Positions 1 to 11,708 of a stretch of DNA of 64,000 bases are shown here, piece by piece; position 1 is the stretch's first letter; the number at the start of each line of letters is the position of its first letter. The stretch is from Irpex lacteus (lineage: Eukaryota > Basidiomycota > Agaricomycetes > Polyporales > Irpicaceae): positions 1,116,001 to 1,180,000 of the forward strand of contig MQVO02000009.1 of assembly GCA_001986395.2 (NCBI GenBank), written 5' to 3'. The notes beneath the pieces are model-generated. The model did no database searches. It worked only from the letters and a program-made list of their open reading frames with translations, and was not told the DNA's origin. Both the position numbers and the translations under genes were made by a program.

Positions 1-873
1 ATACCATACCTTCTTCTCGGACTCTGATGGAGACGTCTCTGCGACGATGGACACAAATGTGTCCCAAGTTACAATCCACAGAGAAGGTCGAGAAGAAATG
101 GAAAGTTTTTGTAAGCTTTGAGTGAGTTCCTCGTCACTAGGGGAGGCCGTGTCCGCAGAGGCTGCTGCAACTTGGAAGTGACGGCTTTGGCCTTCATAAA
201 TGATCTCAACAATTTGGCTGGAAGTGACAAACTTGAGATCGACTATACGAGCGAGTTTTTTGTCGGTTTTGGCCAAAAGAGAACTGTTGCACAATCAGCA
301 GACTAACCTAGGTGTTCTCTGATCAAGAGAGGCAGCCAATCGCGACGCTTCCCTTTCTTGTTGTCTCCTAATGGGGTTGCATTTTGTACGCCCGGAACGT
401 GCATCTCTTTCATTCGAATGTGGCGTGCCTCGCGTGGCTTCTTCACTTGAGAGAGCTGAGGGGGTACTGCCAAACTGTTGAGAGCTATCAACTGAATTTG
501 ATCGCCCTCATTCATTAGCAGAGTTAAGGCTAAAGCATCTGAAATGGTTGCAACTAGAATATGATGATGTGAAAATTGTCGCGAAATGACGAAATGACTA
601 TGCATACTGTCGAGGGGCCCTTCAGGCGATGGCCAAGCGATGCCTACTGCAAAAGCCTACGGGGAGGAGTTTGAGTAAAATTCCACAAATCATGGCTGCA
701 CATACATCATGTTGATTTTCGTTCCCTGCTTGTTTGAGCACCAAGAGCGGATCACCAGCGGAGAGTTTGGAAGCTTTAAGGAGGTCCGCATGGATCACGA
801 TTCGCTGAACGCCATGACTTCCTGGCTCTGGCGAGTACAAAATTGTACGAAATGTCCGATCAGAGAGAGACAT
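1..873 (-). CDS. AFG2: AFG2/SPATA5-like AAA ATPase, N-terminal part (partial at window edge)
   Basis: The start codon is the ATG at 873-871 and the gene runs leftwards off the window, so only the N-domain is visible. The first exon reads MSLSDRTFRTILYSPEP and continues to a GDPLLVLKQAG segment. After an intron comes GIAWPSPEGPLD, then another intron, then a MNEGDQIQLIALN segment. This order (GD-P-L, AWP, then a second GD-I-Q beta strand) resembles the double-psi barrel N-domain of Afg2/Drg1/SPATA5, a hexameric AAA ATPase that recycles shuttling factors from pre-60S ribosomes. No Walker motifs are in the window, so the family call rests on the N-domain alone. Another CDC48-like ATPase remains possible. 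Confidence 0.5.
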
Positions 874-1326
874 ACTGCAACAATCCCCTGAGCCCTAAAG
901 AGTTCAGCAACTAGTTCAATCTCCTCGACGCAATGACTGAATGCCAGCGACTTCGACCAATTTTTCTCCGGCACTGATTGATACAGACCGGTCGTATCTA
1001 TATATTCTGCTGATATTAATTCATCTTCTCATTTTCCTGAGAAGAGGAGACAATTACTTACAGTAAAGTAATGGTGTGAGGCTTCCTCCTCACAGAACGG
1101 TATCAAACTCACATTTTATCTCGGAGAAGAGAGGCTCGATGAACATGCCGAAGATGATCGGCAAGCGGAGCTTTATTCAGAGGGGAAAGGAGGGGAAGCC
1201 ATATGTCGGCGCGTAAAATTGACAGGGTCAGCGGCTTCCTGGTGACGCTGGCATCAGTGCGCGTTGTAGTCCTCAACGAAACACTTCGTTCACATACTTA
1301 TCTCTGATTCCTTTCCCTATGCAGTC
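874..1326. other. Intergenic, divergent promoter region
   Basis: About 450 bp separate the leftward ATPase gene from the rightward PIG-T gene, so the stretch must hold both promoters. A TATA-like run (TATCTATATATT) lies near 996-1007. No gene is seen here. Confidence 0.5.
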
Positions 1327-3239
1327 ATGTTCTCAGCGTTGATTTATTCTTTTCTGGTACTCGGTGCCCATGTATTCGCTGTCAACGCTCAAGAACTATT
1401 CCAAGAGCAATTAACGTTGCGACCTCATCGCGATGGCACTGTGCTTGGACATTTCGCTTTCAAGACTATACTGAAGGGTGCAACTCCTCGAAATCCGGAG
1501 GCTACGCACGTTGAAGATGACTGTGCGTGTTGCTTTGCTGTATACTGCAATGACTGCTAAAGTTTCTTAGCGCAGCACTACACGCTCTTCCCTTTGGCTT
1601 TGGGGCAGGTTCTTAGAGAATACGCGGTTACGGAGCTCCATTTGACTCTGAATGCTGGGAAGTGGAATTATGATAGCTGGGGCTATCCCGAGGAGGATGG
1701 TGTGGCCACTGGCGCGGAACTGTGGGCGTGGATGGCAGAGGGAGCCGATGCTAGGTAAGAGCCGGCACTGAACATCGCTTTACTTATGTGTACTGATGAA
1801 TGCATAGCGTGGACGAACGATGGCGTGGTTTGCGAAGTAACTTGGCAGGCTTATTCTGTGCATCACTAGGTTCTATGGACGAACAGCGCACTACCTCCCC
1901 ATCGCTCACCTTTGTGCCCGAAGGCGACCTTCCAGGACCATCAACGTCGTATAAATTGAGGCATGGGACTCTACCGTCAGAAAACGTGTGTACCGAGAAC
2001 CTGACACCATTCCTGAAGCTGCTTCCTTGCAAGTCTCTGTCAGGCATCGCGAGTTTACTTAACCCACACCGGTTGTTCGATGGAGACTGGCACGGGATGG
2101 GCATCCACGTCCGGTATATCGAAGGAGTGGGTATCGAAGTTAGACTGACTTTCCAAGGCGTTTTCAACCCTGTTCGGTACAACACCGACCTGAAGAGAGG
2201 TACGGACGGATGATCTGCTGTGCTATTGCGTTGCTGAGTAAAGTGCGGCAGATTGGTCTCTGGAAAGCATCTTTGGCAGGACTATCAAACGAGAATGCCC
2301 AGTAGCCCGTCGCAGTGAAATTCGGCTGATCTCCACGACGGACATTGTCGATATAAAGCCTCTTCCAGAGGTCCATAATGCTGATTTCGCGACATACGAC
2401 GTCAACACTGGTATGTACATTAAAAAACATACTCAGTATATGGTTTCTTACCGTGTTTTCAGCCTTAAAGCCGTTGGACGTATCAATGCGTTGGTCAAAC
2501 GAGTCGCATTTCGAGTATCGTGAGTGCAAGGTTAACAGCAAGCAACGCCGGTCATTTGACACGTGAAACAGCGCTCTCCGTAGACTTACCACCTCTGACC
2601 CACATTTCGGTGCGGCGTACTCTGAAGGGAACGGACCAGTCCAAGGGGCAGCTTGCTGTCGTCATTGACAATCATCACAACAGGCAGACGAAAGTCAGCT
2701 ATCTCGAGACAATGCCATGGCTGCTCCAATTCCACCTCAATTCGATACAGGTGAAGTGGAATGATGTGCCTCGCGGTACGTATCCGCGTTTATTGAGTTT
2801 CTGGCGTGATCTGAATGAATTCTCAGATGATCTTGTGTCCATAATATCATACATCCCACCGGTACCTCATTCACGGCCAACACTCCTACAATCCGTGCTC
2901 ACGTTACCTGCAAACGGGACATTACATCTCACTGTGGATGTGACGAAGCCTTTCCTACGATACACCGAACACCCTCCCGACGCACAACGAGGATGGGATC
3001 TCCCCCCTGCTGTCTTCCGACCCTTGGCCACCAATGACTCGTTCCATTCTGGCCCACGACGCCTACCACGAATATACACACCAGTTCTCCTGGTAGACTT
3101 GGCGACTCCCGACTTCAGCATGCCTTACAACGTGATTATCATGAGCTGTACACTTATTGCGTTGATCTTTGGGAGCGTGTTCAATTTGTTGACGAGGAAG
3201 TTCACTGTAACGCCGATACCGCAGGATCGTGCCCAGTAG
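1327..3239 (+). CDS. GPI16: GPI transamidase component PIG-T/Gpi16
   Basis: This is a subunit of the ER-membrane GPI transamidase, which replaces the C-terminal signal of precursor proteins with a GPI anchor. The N-terminus is a signal peptide (MFSALIYSFLVLGAHVFA), followed by the family opening QEQLTLRPHRDGTVLGHF. Later exons give LNAGKWNYDSWGYP, then the WRGLRSNLAGLFCASLGSMD region, the WHGMGIHV segment, SVRRTLKGTDQSKGQL and LQFHLNSIQVKW, all in the order known for PIG-T. A single transmembrane helix (VIIMSCTLIALIFGSVFNLL) sits near the C-terminus with a short basic tail, as expected for a type I protein. At least six short introns interrupt the gene. I saw no break. Confidence 0.9.
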
Positions 3240-4312
3240 TTAATATCTTTGGTACGCCTTCGATAATTATACCGGGGTTGTCATATTTTATGGTGTGTCC
3301 AAGCTTTCCTTCGGAACTCAGGCAGATTGGGCCCGTCGCTGACGTGTTTTGCATGTCCTCAGTGTCGATAATGTCAATTCTCATGCTGAGCCGCAGCAGG
3401 ATCTGGTTCCCTTCCACTAAACTTCGTACTGCCGTCTCCTCCGAGACACTGACTCTCAAGGTTTCTTGGGCAATTCGATGTTCCAAGCAGCTACGAACCG
3501 TAATGAATAGCCTTGGATATCTCGCATTACAGGCGATATCTGCGCATGCACGGACCGCATAAAACCTGGTCAGCGATCGCAAACACCAGTCTAAACCAGT
3601 GGCTGTGCCCGATCATCCCGCCATCATACCGGCGCCCTACGACTAATTTGGAACCGCGCCACTGACGAGCTCCCCTGGTTGCAGGCTCAGATGCTCCTCT
3701 TGTGGCGTGATGGCCATCACACAGCTCTTGAACTCCTTACCAGGCGGTTGCTACTTCGCGTAGGCAGAAATCTGTCCAAATTCTGTGCATATGCACCTTA
3801 CGCTTCCCAGCCAACAGTTGGTTCAAATTACGGCTGGTAAAGATCTTCAAGAGCCTTCTCAGGCTCGGGTTTACGGCCAGCTTGTCGGGTGATGTTGATG
3901 AGATCTGTTGCACATCTCCTGGTGGATGTGGCCAATGTGGCCCAGAGGTTGTTGATGGCCGTTCCCATCAAAACCAACTGCTCGACAATGGCTGATTGTT
4001 CCTATCCAGACAGTGCTGCAGGTTATAACGCGGGGCATTGGTCCCGGGATCGTCAATGCTCTCGGTCATTGAGCCCCCATTTCCCTTGGTGAGTCGAGTC
4101 TTTCCGTGTCATCACTATGGGAGCCCCAGTCGGTGGAAGGTGTCGCAAAGGTTTGAGAAAGGCGGCTGTGGGTATAGCGGGTTTGACCAAGCAAGCTCAA
4201 CCATCGTGAAACACCGTCAGTGCAACAGGCCGCCCGAAAGTCACCCACTCATATAAGCGAAGTTTATTTTTTGGACCTTACTGACTTCCTCTTGTTCACT
4301 CTGGTAGTCGGG
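3240..4312. other. Intergenic, no gene seen
   Basis: About 1.07 kb separate PIG-T from the DUF6533 gene. Open frames here are short and show no splice-linked extension or recognisable motif. The right part must contain the promoter of the next gene. Confidence 0.45.
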
Positions 4313-5777
4313 ATGTCACTCACGATAACGATACCTCCTATTCCTATCACGTTCACTATTCCCCAACTAGTGCAGGCACTTGAGGATGCCCAGACAACGA
4401 GATACCTGAGCGGTGAGTCCACAGGTGGCTTATTTGCGTCTAGCCTTGAAAGCTTATTTTAACATCCAGTCGCTGGATTGATCGTTCTCTTGTACGACCA
4501 TGCTTTAACACTTAGCGATGAAGTCAGTCTGGTCTGGGCCGCCCCGCGTTCTTTCGCAAAATACGCGTATCTATTCAATCGCTATATGGTGGCCATATGT
4601 CTCCTGGCGGTTACTCACGGTAAGTAATCAATAGTTGTGAGGTTGAGTGAACGTTGCCCTTACTAAGAGGTGCTAGAAATGAGTGGCTTGTCTGGTAACG
4701 TGTACGGTGAAATGGTGAGTACTCTGCATGTCATCATTCAATTCACAAAGCTGAGCAACGTCAATTCTATAGGGGTATGTCTTGCCTTCACTACTTTCTG
4801 ATCATACCGCTCACCTCGGGGATCGAACAGCTGTCGACGATTTCTTTTTACGGTCTCAGTATTGAGTCTAATCTCCATTGCGATCGGGAATATCCTTGTT
4901 CTCCTCCGAGTCATCTTGTTATGGGATCACAGGCCGGTGAGTATGCCAGTTACATTTGAACGTTATTTCAGGTACCTGACGAGGCTGGCGTAGATTATAT
5001 CTCGGCTTATGACGATTGGCTTTGTGGTCAGCTTCTCCGCTCAGGCGACTCTGATGGTCTTAACGTTGATAGAACTAGTTCGTGAGTTAACACGGTTATT
5101 CTTGTTCGTGGTCGTTTATTGAATGCTTTCGTAGCCGGAGTATATTGGGGGCCATCACCTCTGGGTATGTGTATTACCACATACACGACCCCGAAGTTGA
5201 TTGGTGTATGGGCCTCCCCAGTAAGCAACTTGTCGTGGTATCATAACAGCTTCAAATAGCTGATCGCACCTTCAGATGCTATTCGAAGTCCTGGTGATCT
5301 TCTCGACAATCCTGAATGCCTTTGACAGACCGCATCAAGCAGAACTTCGTGTGGCGAAGACCCTCTATCGCGACGGCATTATCTACTTTTGTGTAAGCTA
5401 CCAATGTCCTGGTTGCTGCTCGGAACTCTATTGATATGGTTTCTGATAGGCTGTCACCTTCTTCCGCGTTCTTAACCTGATTTTCTCCATTGTTGGGAGA
5501 CCATCAACGTCAATGCTTATGGTCTTGTGAGTGATCGACAGACCATGTGATGACGGTTGTGCTGATGTACCTATGTGTCTCCTACAGCTTCGCGTGGTCT
5601 GGTACTACGACTGTGCTGAGCCGTGCGCTGCTGAACATTCGTAGGCAAGAGATCATGTCAGACCGCTATGCGGTCAGCGGACGAACATCGCCCTTTGGCA
5701 TACGCGCGGAGCTCACTGTCATTGAGAACGAAACCTCGTGGGTTCACCTCAAGGCCATTCGCTCTATATCGCCATGA
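4313..5777 (+). CDS. DUF6533-type multi-pass membrane protein
   Basis: The N-terminal part carries the DUF6533 signature of basidiomycetes: RYLSVAGLIVLLYDHALTL, then DEVSLVW, then FAKYAYLFNRYMVAICLLAV. After an intron the CRRFLF motif follows, then helices VSVLSLISIAIGNILVLLRV, LMTIGFVVSFSAQATLMVLT, and VLVIFSTILNAFDRP. The segment TLYRDGIIYF leads to a last helix and an SRALLNIRRQE end. About seven hydrophobic segments can be counted, giving a receptor-like membrane protein. The family is expanded in mushrooms and has no assigned function. One join is uncertain: I used a donor at about 4703 and an acceptor ending at 4830, because it restores the CRRFLF frame; a two-base micro-exon is the other option. 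Confidence 0.75.
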
Positions 5778-6482
5778 CCGGATGACTTGCATTACCACCC
5801 TGATCGCCATGCACGGACGACACTTCATTCATTTTGGACTGTATGTATTAGTTATACTTCGTTCTAATGTGCTGTGGCCTCGGTGTAGGTCTATCAGGCC
5901 ACTTAACGCACTACGCTTTCAGCTATCATCCTTACCTATTACCTTTGTCATTGTAATCTACCTCTCCCTTCACATTTTGTGTCTCCATGAGCAGCACCAA
6001 TGATATCTAAGTAATGTTCCGAGCGAAACAACGGACGTCAGCCAGTGTAATACCAAGAGGTACCAGCGTCCAAGAGATAAGAAAACGTCTGAAACCTGGA
6101 AACGCGTGGCAGTGTGATCGCAATGATGTCTGTCTCACACACGCTCTGTTCTCCACATCCTACCCGCCATTCTGTGTTCACCAATGATTGAAGCAGTACG
6201 GACACTGCCATCAAGAAATTGCTGAGATGGAGCCGCATCACTATGTCAAGCAACCGTTCGGCGACCTGAATGCGCTCTCGTTGAGCTTCCTCCTTCCTTC
6301 CAACCTCTTCGTTCTTCCTCCTCTCATTTCTTCTTCAAGTTTCTTCGGGGCCGGGCCCTTGTGTATTATCTAGACTTACGACCCCTCGCGTTGACCGCTA
6401 GGCTGGGACATTGAACGAATATTTTGGAAAGAAATACCCGCCGTCGCCGTGACGAAGATACCATCCCGAGTTTGGTATAGGC
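5778..6482. other. Intergenic, no gene seen
   Basis: Roughly 700 bp between two rightward membrane-protein genes. Frames are short and unsupported. A pyrimidine-rich run at 6285-6345 is typical of basidiomycete core promoters and probably belongs to the receptor gene at 6483. Confidence 0.4.
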
Positions 6483-8972
6483 ATGACGAACTTCACGGTC
6501 AAACTTCCCAATGGGCACGACTTCTGGTTGAGGATGGATTTGACTGAGAGCCAGGCTACCGGTCTTCTCGTGCGTGATTCACTTCATTTCCGCTGCTTCT
6601 TGTTGGCAGAACAGTCGGAATCATGGCTTCGCCGTGGAAGCTTGATTTGCAGTCTGTTGACACTTTCTGTCATGTGCGTATAGGTCCTGGTCATTGTCTC
6701 TTCTATCTCGGCACTGTCAGTACTTATTCTGCTGACGGCTCTCGCAGTGAGTAGTGCATCTGTCATCGTGGCGAACGTCTATCAACTGATAGCAACAACT
6801 TCGTGATTAGCTCTCCGCATGGAACACCCGTAAGGTGGACAACCCAAACTTGTTCGTGCGCAGCCATGCTGTGGCATATCTTGTTTCTCTCCTGCTATGC
6901 GATCTCTTACAAGGTGCGCAACATACCTCTACGAAGAAATGTGACGAGCTAAATTGTTCCGTCAGCTATTGGATCCATCATGAATGCCGAGTGGTATATC
7001 AACCGTGCTGTAACGTTCTTGCCATTCTGTGAAGCACAAGGTACCCAGTTCGCTTGTCGCAGTTACAGCCTTAATCATACGTTCCAACAGGTATCGTCAA
7101 GCACATCTCGGACGTCGGATGTGCCTTATGGTGAGTAGTACTAGATTATATTTCGCTATGACCTAACGTTTACTCCTGTACTCCTCAGGGCTTTGGTAAG
7201 CTCTCATTCCTACCGTGTAAAGGGACTGATACTGAAAGATACTTACCTACCTAGACAATCGCTCTACACACGTTCTGGGTTCTCTTCCTACGTCTTCAAG
7301 TGCGTAAGATAGTGATGATCGCATCATTAGTTGCGGTATGGGCTGGTATTGCGACTCTGGTTATTTCTGGTCCAGCTGCGTTACCCACAAAGAAGGATGG
7401 GCCATTCTGTAAGTCTCGAGACAGTGATCGTTTCCTTATAGTCCTAACGCTGTCTTTCTAGTCGCCATTTCAGGATATTGGTGTTGGATTTCAGACCAGT
7501 ATCTCCTTTCTCGCATCACGTAAGTTGCTTACCGCCCTCTTGGTTGATACTCACTGACAATACCATGGATAGCCTGGACTACATGTTTGTACGTACCTTT
7601 CGGTCCTTCATCGGCGTCGCACCATTGAAGTCCACACTCTATAGATGTTTATATCAGCCGGGCTATCGTTCATCCTCTACGTACTGATCTTCCTGAAATT
7701 GCGAGGCAATATCGTCACCGTCGGCACTCGAGTACGCTTCCGTATGCATCGACGGACAGACTCCATTACTGGTCTTGCTGCAGACGATGAGATTGTGGCT
7801 ATCGCGAAGACAATGTTGATGTAAGTGACGGTGTCCTATATTATTCTACGTGCGACTAATGGGATTGATATATCCTCAGTTATCCCGTGAGTGTACCTCC
7901 AGTACTTGCTACGCTACCGTATCCTAACCTCTGTCTTAGGTGGCGTACACCATCATCATTGCTCCAATCGCTGTAATACGCTTCATGGAGATGGCTGGTC
8001 ACGAAACTCCCTTCGTTGCTACGATCGTTACGTGAGTCTCAGTCGTTGATTGTAGTTACGATCTCTCACTAGTTATGTCTTGCAGTGACGCGGTTTACCT
8101 TTGCTCTGGTAAGTTCAATTGAGGCATTGCACTCCCCAATTGCTGATAAGCTTGTAGGCACCGTCAACGTACTTCTCTTCTTCTTCACCCGTCGTGTCCT
8201 CCCGCGCCACAGTGTGATCACCAAGAAGTTCACACCTGACCCAGCAACAGATACCCAATTCTCCTTCATCAGCGAGGATGTCCTGGGCAAGAAGAGACAA
8301 ACTGATCGCGAGTCCATCGTCGGCTTGACAAACGAGAAGAACGACATGTTCCAACGTGTAGATAGCCCCGACTCATACCCTGGTCAACAGGACGACCACG
8401 ACCACTCCTTCCCAACTTTCCCTGTACCCGCCTATTCTGAATACGCTCGTTCTTCAGCGTCCTACCACTCGGAACATCCGACAACCGAGATGCTTTCTGC
8501 GCTCGATCCCAACTCGACGTCTTTGTACGCAGGATCCCGTTACGCCCCGTCTCAATCTCGCGCTAGTCCGGAGCCTTACCGTGGTGATGACGGATCCATA
8601 TTTTCAAAGTCCACCGCGCCGGAAGACCAACAGACCGATTACTACGACGTCGTGGACAACTACAGTGGACCCTCCCGCCCAGTATCGTACTCTCCTCCAC
8701 AAGCTGCGCCCTTCCCATTGAGCCTCGTCCAGAAGCCTCCGCTGTCGCCCACGTCGGGTCGGTTCTCGTTCTCTCAGGACCGCCGCACACCGACCAGCTC
8801 TGGAAGCTCTCCCCGCACGGAATATCCTGCTAGTGCTATCTCTCCGATGCGGTACCCTCAGAGTCCGTTGACGAAAGATTTCGTCCGCACGATACCCGTT
8901 CCGCGTGCTGCGCCTGTCGGGTCCAGCGTCGGGGCTAGCGATGGAAGCGCAAGTCCTAGGAACTCTTTCTAG
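6483..8972 (+). CDS. Seven-transmembrane G-protein-coupled-receptor-like protein (Git3/cAMP-receptor type)
   Basis: The start is ATG 6483; the first exon ends at 6569, the second covers 6684-6746 and the third begins at 6811. The spliced product shows a helix VLVIVSSISALSVLILLTAL, a loop with WNTRKVDNPNLFVRSHA, a second helix ending in LLLCDLLQAIGSIMNAEWY, a cysteine-containing loop (FLPFCEAQG), TLALHTFWVLFLRLQV, further helices, and a last pair separated by RFMEMAGHETPFVATIVTDAVYL. This order resembles fungal Git3/CAR-class receptors that sense nutrients through a G protein. The last exon (from about 8085) adds a tail of more than 250 residues rich in Ser, Pro and Tyr, likely cytoplasmic and phosphorylated. 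The ligand cannot be told from sequence. At least ten introns are present. Confidence 0.75.
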
Positions 8973-10124
8973 AGTGGGTTTAGGGAGTTGAGTAGCGGTT
9001 GTTGTGCTTTGCTATGTTGTGATACGGTATCTAGTAGCGACTGAGTTGTTGTACCTATGTGTTCTGAATATGATTCGTCGCGGGGCGACATAATGATTAT
9101 TGGACAGCTGCAGCACAGTTTTGTGAGTAGTACAGAAACGGCTACCGAGGTGATACAGAATATAAATGACGTAGGTCGGGTACGCAGTCCATACACGTTT
9201 TGGCCGCTGCTCCTGTGACAATAAAAGCAGAGCTTCGATTACCCGTCATTTCACCTAAACGGCCCCGAGTATCATGCACGGGTCAGCGGAAACGGAAGAG
9301 GAGGCTTCTGAGAACTGCGCCAGTCAGACGGAGACACAGGGAGACACTTCGCGTGGAAAACGTGCCTTCGGATAGGTACCCATGTCTGTATCCTCGGTCA
9401 ATACAAGCCAGAGCAAAACACCCGAGCGAGCTTCGAGAGCAAGTTGGCTTTATTCGCATGAATTCCGGAAGGTAAGCCAATCAAGGCGGGGCTGATTGTG
9501 TTGCGCACGTTTGCTACGGGTCAAGCTGTCTATGGCAGACAGCGTCTTGTGTGTACGCTGATCAAACCTACGTATTCTAGCGAGGCCGCATGTAGAGCAC
9601 AAGTTGTAGATAACAATGCAAAAGGCTCCACGCAACTGCTAATTCTGCTCCTGTGAGAGCCCAGGAAGAGAGGGATGTGTCACATCGGCCGACCGTATGA
9701 CCTGCGAGTGGGAGTATGAGCTGATTTGGTGCAGCCGCAGACACTCACTGACGCTGATAAAATATGCGATCATCGACGATACTCGTTCGTTTTTCGACTA
9801 GTCAGGCATCTATTGTAGAAACCAGGCATCTTGAACATCTCCAAGACGAGAGCGAACGTGAAGAGCAAGAGGTGATCCGGATCCGTCTATGATTGCGACA
9901 AGATGAGGCGCTGCCCAAGGCGGTCACGTAATGAGGTATCTGGGGTCTTTTGTGCTTACATAATACTGTGGCCAAAGAGTCAGCGCCGTCGCTTGCTCCT
10001 CTTCGACCTTCACCACCACCACCACCGCTCTGTTATCTGCTCAAAACCGTTGTAAGCCACTCTCACGGCCGCTACACATACAAAACAGACATCTTAACGC
10101 TTCTCAGGATCAAATTGGCACTCT
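8973..10124. other. Intergenic and antizyme leader with a likely 5'UTR intron
   Basis: About 1.15 kb without a coding region that I can support. Just before the antizyme start, a strong donor (GTAAGC at 10052) and an acceptor (TTCTCAG ending at 10107) bound a 56-nt intron with a CTTAAC branch-like site, so the antizyme mRNA probably has a spliced leader. The first ATG after that acceptor is at 10125. Confidence 0.45.
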
Positions 10125-11211
10125 ATGTCGAATTTTACTATGTTAAATCAACAACCCATCTCATCTAGTATTTGCCCCGCGTGCGTCTCCCTCCCTGTTC
10201 ATCGCTGTAGGTTATTATTAAAACATTGAACTCTGTAGCAACGGCCGTCGAACCGTTGGAGATGGGGCTTTCTCTTCCGACATGACTCCTAGCGTGCTTG
10301 CTGTCTGCCACATCGAGGGCAACGACTCCATGTACTATTACTCTACTACGTTCTCTGGCGGGCCCGGGGTGAGTGTCACATCCGACTGTCTCAAGTTTTG
10401 TTTCCCCTAACAGCAGTACAGTGGCGTTTTTGACACCCCCAACGCAAAATGCCCTCCCGACAGAGGGTCGTCAGACTGGGTGACAGACAGTCTGGCGTCG
10501 ATGTTCCCCTCCGCCTCCCCTTCCGACCGCTCCACGCTATCTTCATTCGGTTCAGAAAGTTTCAAAGATTCCAATCCTTATCCCCCTACTCCACCACTCG
10601 AGGCTCCCGCCGATGGTGCTCTTCGCGGCCTGCCGTTCTCCACGCCGCCTCGCGATATTCTCAACAAGCGTCCCTCTGTGCCTCCGGCTGAGTTCTCCAC
10701 GCCTCCGCTCACTCCAGACGATCACGACGAGAGTGACGGAGGCAGTATCTCTGCTATCAGTGCCAAAGAAGGCAATGAGGCTCTTGATTTCCTCAGCACG
10801 TTGTTCCCGAGGAACGCGCTCGGTGCTTTACCCTACGCAAAGAAGGTTACGATTGACGCACCTGACCTTGGTGCTTCATTCGAGGGTGTTGTGCTCACCC
10901 TGCCTAGCAAACCCAAGACCTTCTACGTGGACGGCAAGAGCGCCGCCCACGTCAACTTGCGAGAGAGGTGAGTAGGCTCCGGGAGTGAAAGTGGAGTACT
11001 TTTGCTGACTTGCTCTTTTATCAGTATCGTCGCATTGCTTGATCTCGCTGATGAACGTCTGGAGTGCACGGCCTTGGTTCTTGCTCTTGAGAAGTCTTCC
11101 CCTCTCCTGAGCGACCTGCTCCATGCTTTCATGTACGTCGGCGGTACCGTCGTTACCACACCTCCATTCCCCGTCGACCCGGCCTATGTTCTCGTCGGGA
11201 TGGAGATCTAA
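10125..11211 (+). CDS. OAZ1: Ornithine decarboxylase antizyme
   Basis: Antizyme binds ornithine decarboxylase, targets it to the proteasome and lowers polyamine uptake. The C-terminal domain is clear: FYVDGKSAAHVNLRES, then IVALLDLADERLECTALVLA, then LLHAFMYVGGTVV, aligning segment by segment with animal antizymes up to the end at 11211. Exons: 10125-10180 (or -10184), 10239-10368, 10417-10971, and one starting about 11025. Antizymes normally need a +1 ribosomal frameshift. With the strong donor at 10181 the frame is open from ATG 10125 to the end with no shift. With the donor at 10185 the upstream frame stops at TCC-TAG (10287-10292), and a +1 slip there enters exactly the antizyme frame. 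The family call is firm; the N-terminus is not. Confidence 0.82.
10287..10293 (+). promoter_or_regulatory. Candidate +1 ribosomal frameshift site (TCC-TAG-C)
   Basis: The last sense codon TCC followed by a stop matches the UCC-stop layout of antizyme shift sites, though UGA is the usual stop. Reading +1 from here enters the long antizyme frame directly, giving an SVLAVCHIEG segment. It only operates if exon 1 is spliced at 10185 instead of 10181, so the site is a candidate. Confidence 0.4.
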
Positions 11212-11708
11212 GGTTCTTGCGTATCATCTTCCGGTATATATGTCCGGATGCACCACCGCAGGAGTTCGAGGAGGAGAGTGGCGATATAGTGGAATCTCTG
11301 AAGTCTACCTAGTTCTCGAACGTTTTTAGTGTCTTTCTCCGGTGGTCTTGTTTCATACATGGTTTTTCGACCTCGGAGGGGTTCTTGTTTCTCATGCTCG
11401 TGTACTTCTGCTATCAATAAGCATTTTCGTTACTGATAAGACTGCCGTGCGTTTAGTGCCTAGTGCGCCACCACGCTCATAATTGCCCGTAAGAAATCCG
11501 AAAGTAACTTGTTGTCCAACCACTCTTATATTTCCCTTCACACTCTGCACGATGGCAACCATATTTCTAAACACGAGATACGGCATCGGGATGGAGCTCG
11601 AGCGCGTACAAGCCAGGCCTCGTGGTGGTGTCGTTGTTCAAGTTCTGGTTCGCCTCGTCCATCGACGACCTCGACCACCACTACAGTAACCACAGGCCGC
11701 CAGAAACG
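11212..11708. other. Intergenic between antizyme and Smr-domain gene
   Basis: About 500 bp holding the antizyme 3' end and the next promoter. Nothing further is seen. Confidence 0.4.

Noticed and set aside
4703..4830. Two-base micro-exon in the DUF6533 gene
   Set aside because: A single intron with a donor at about 4703 gives the same conserved CRRFLF frame more simply.
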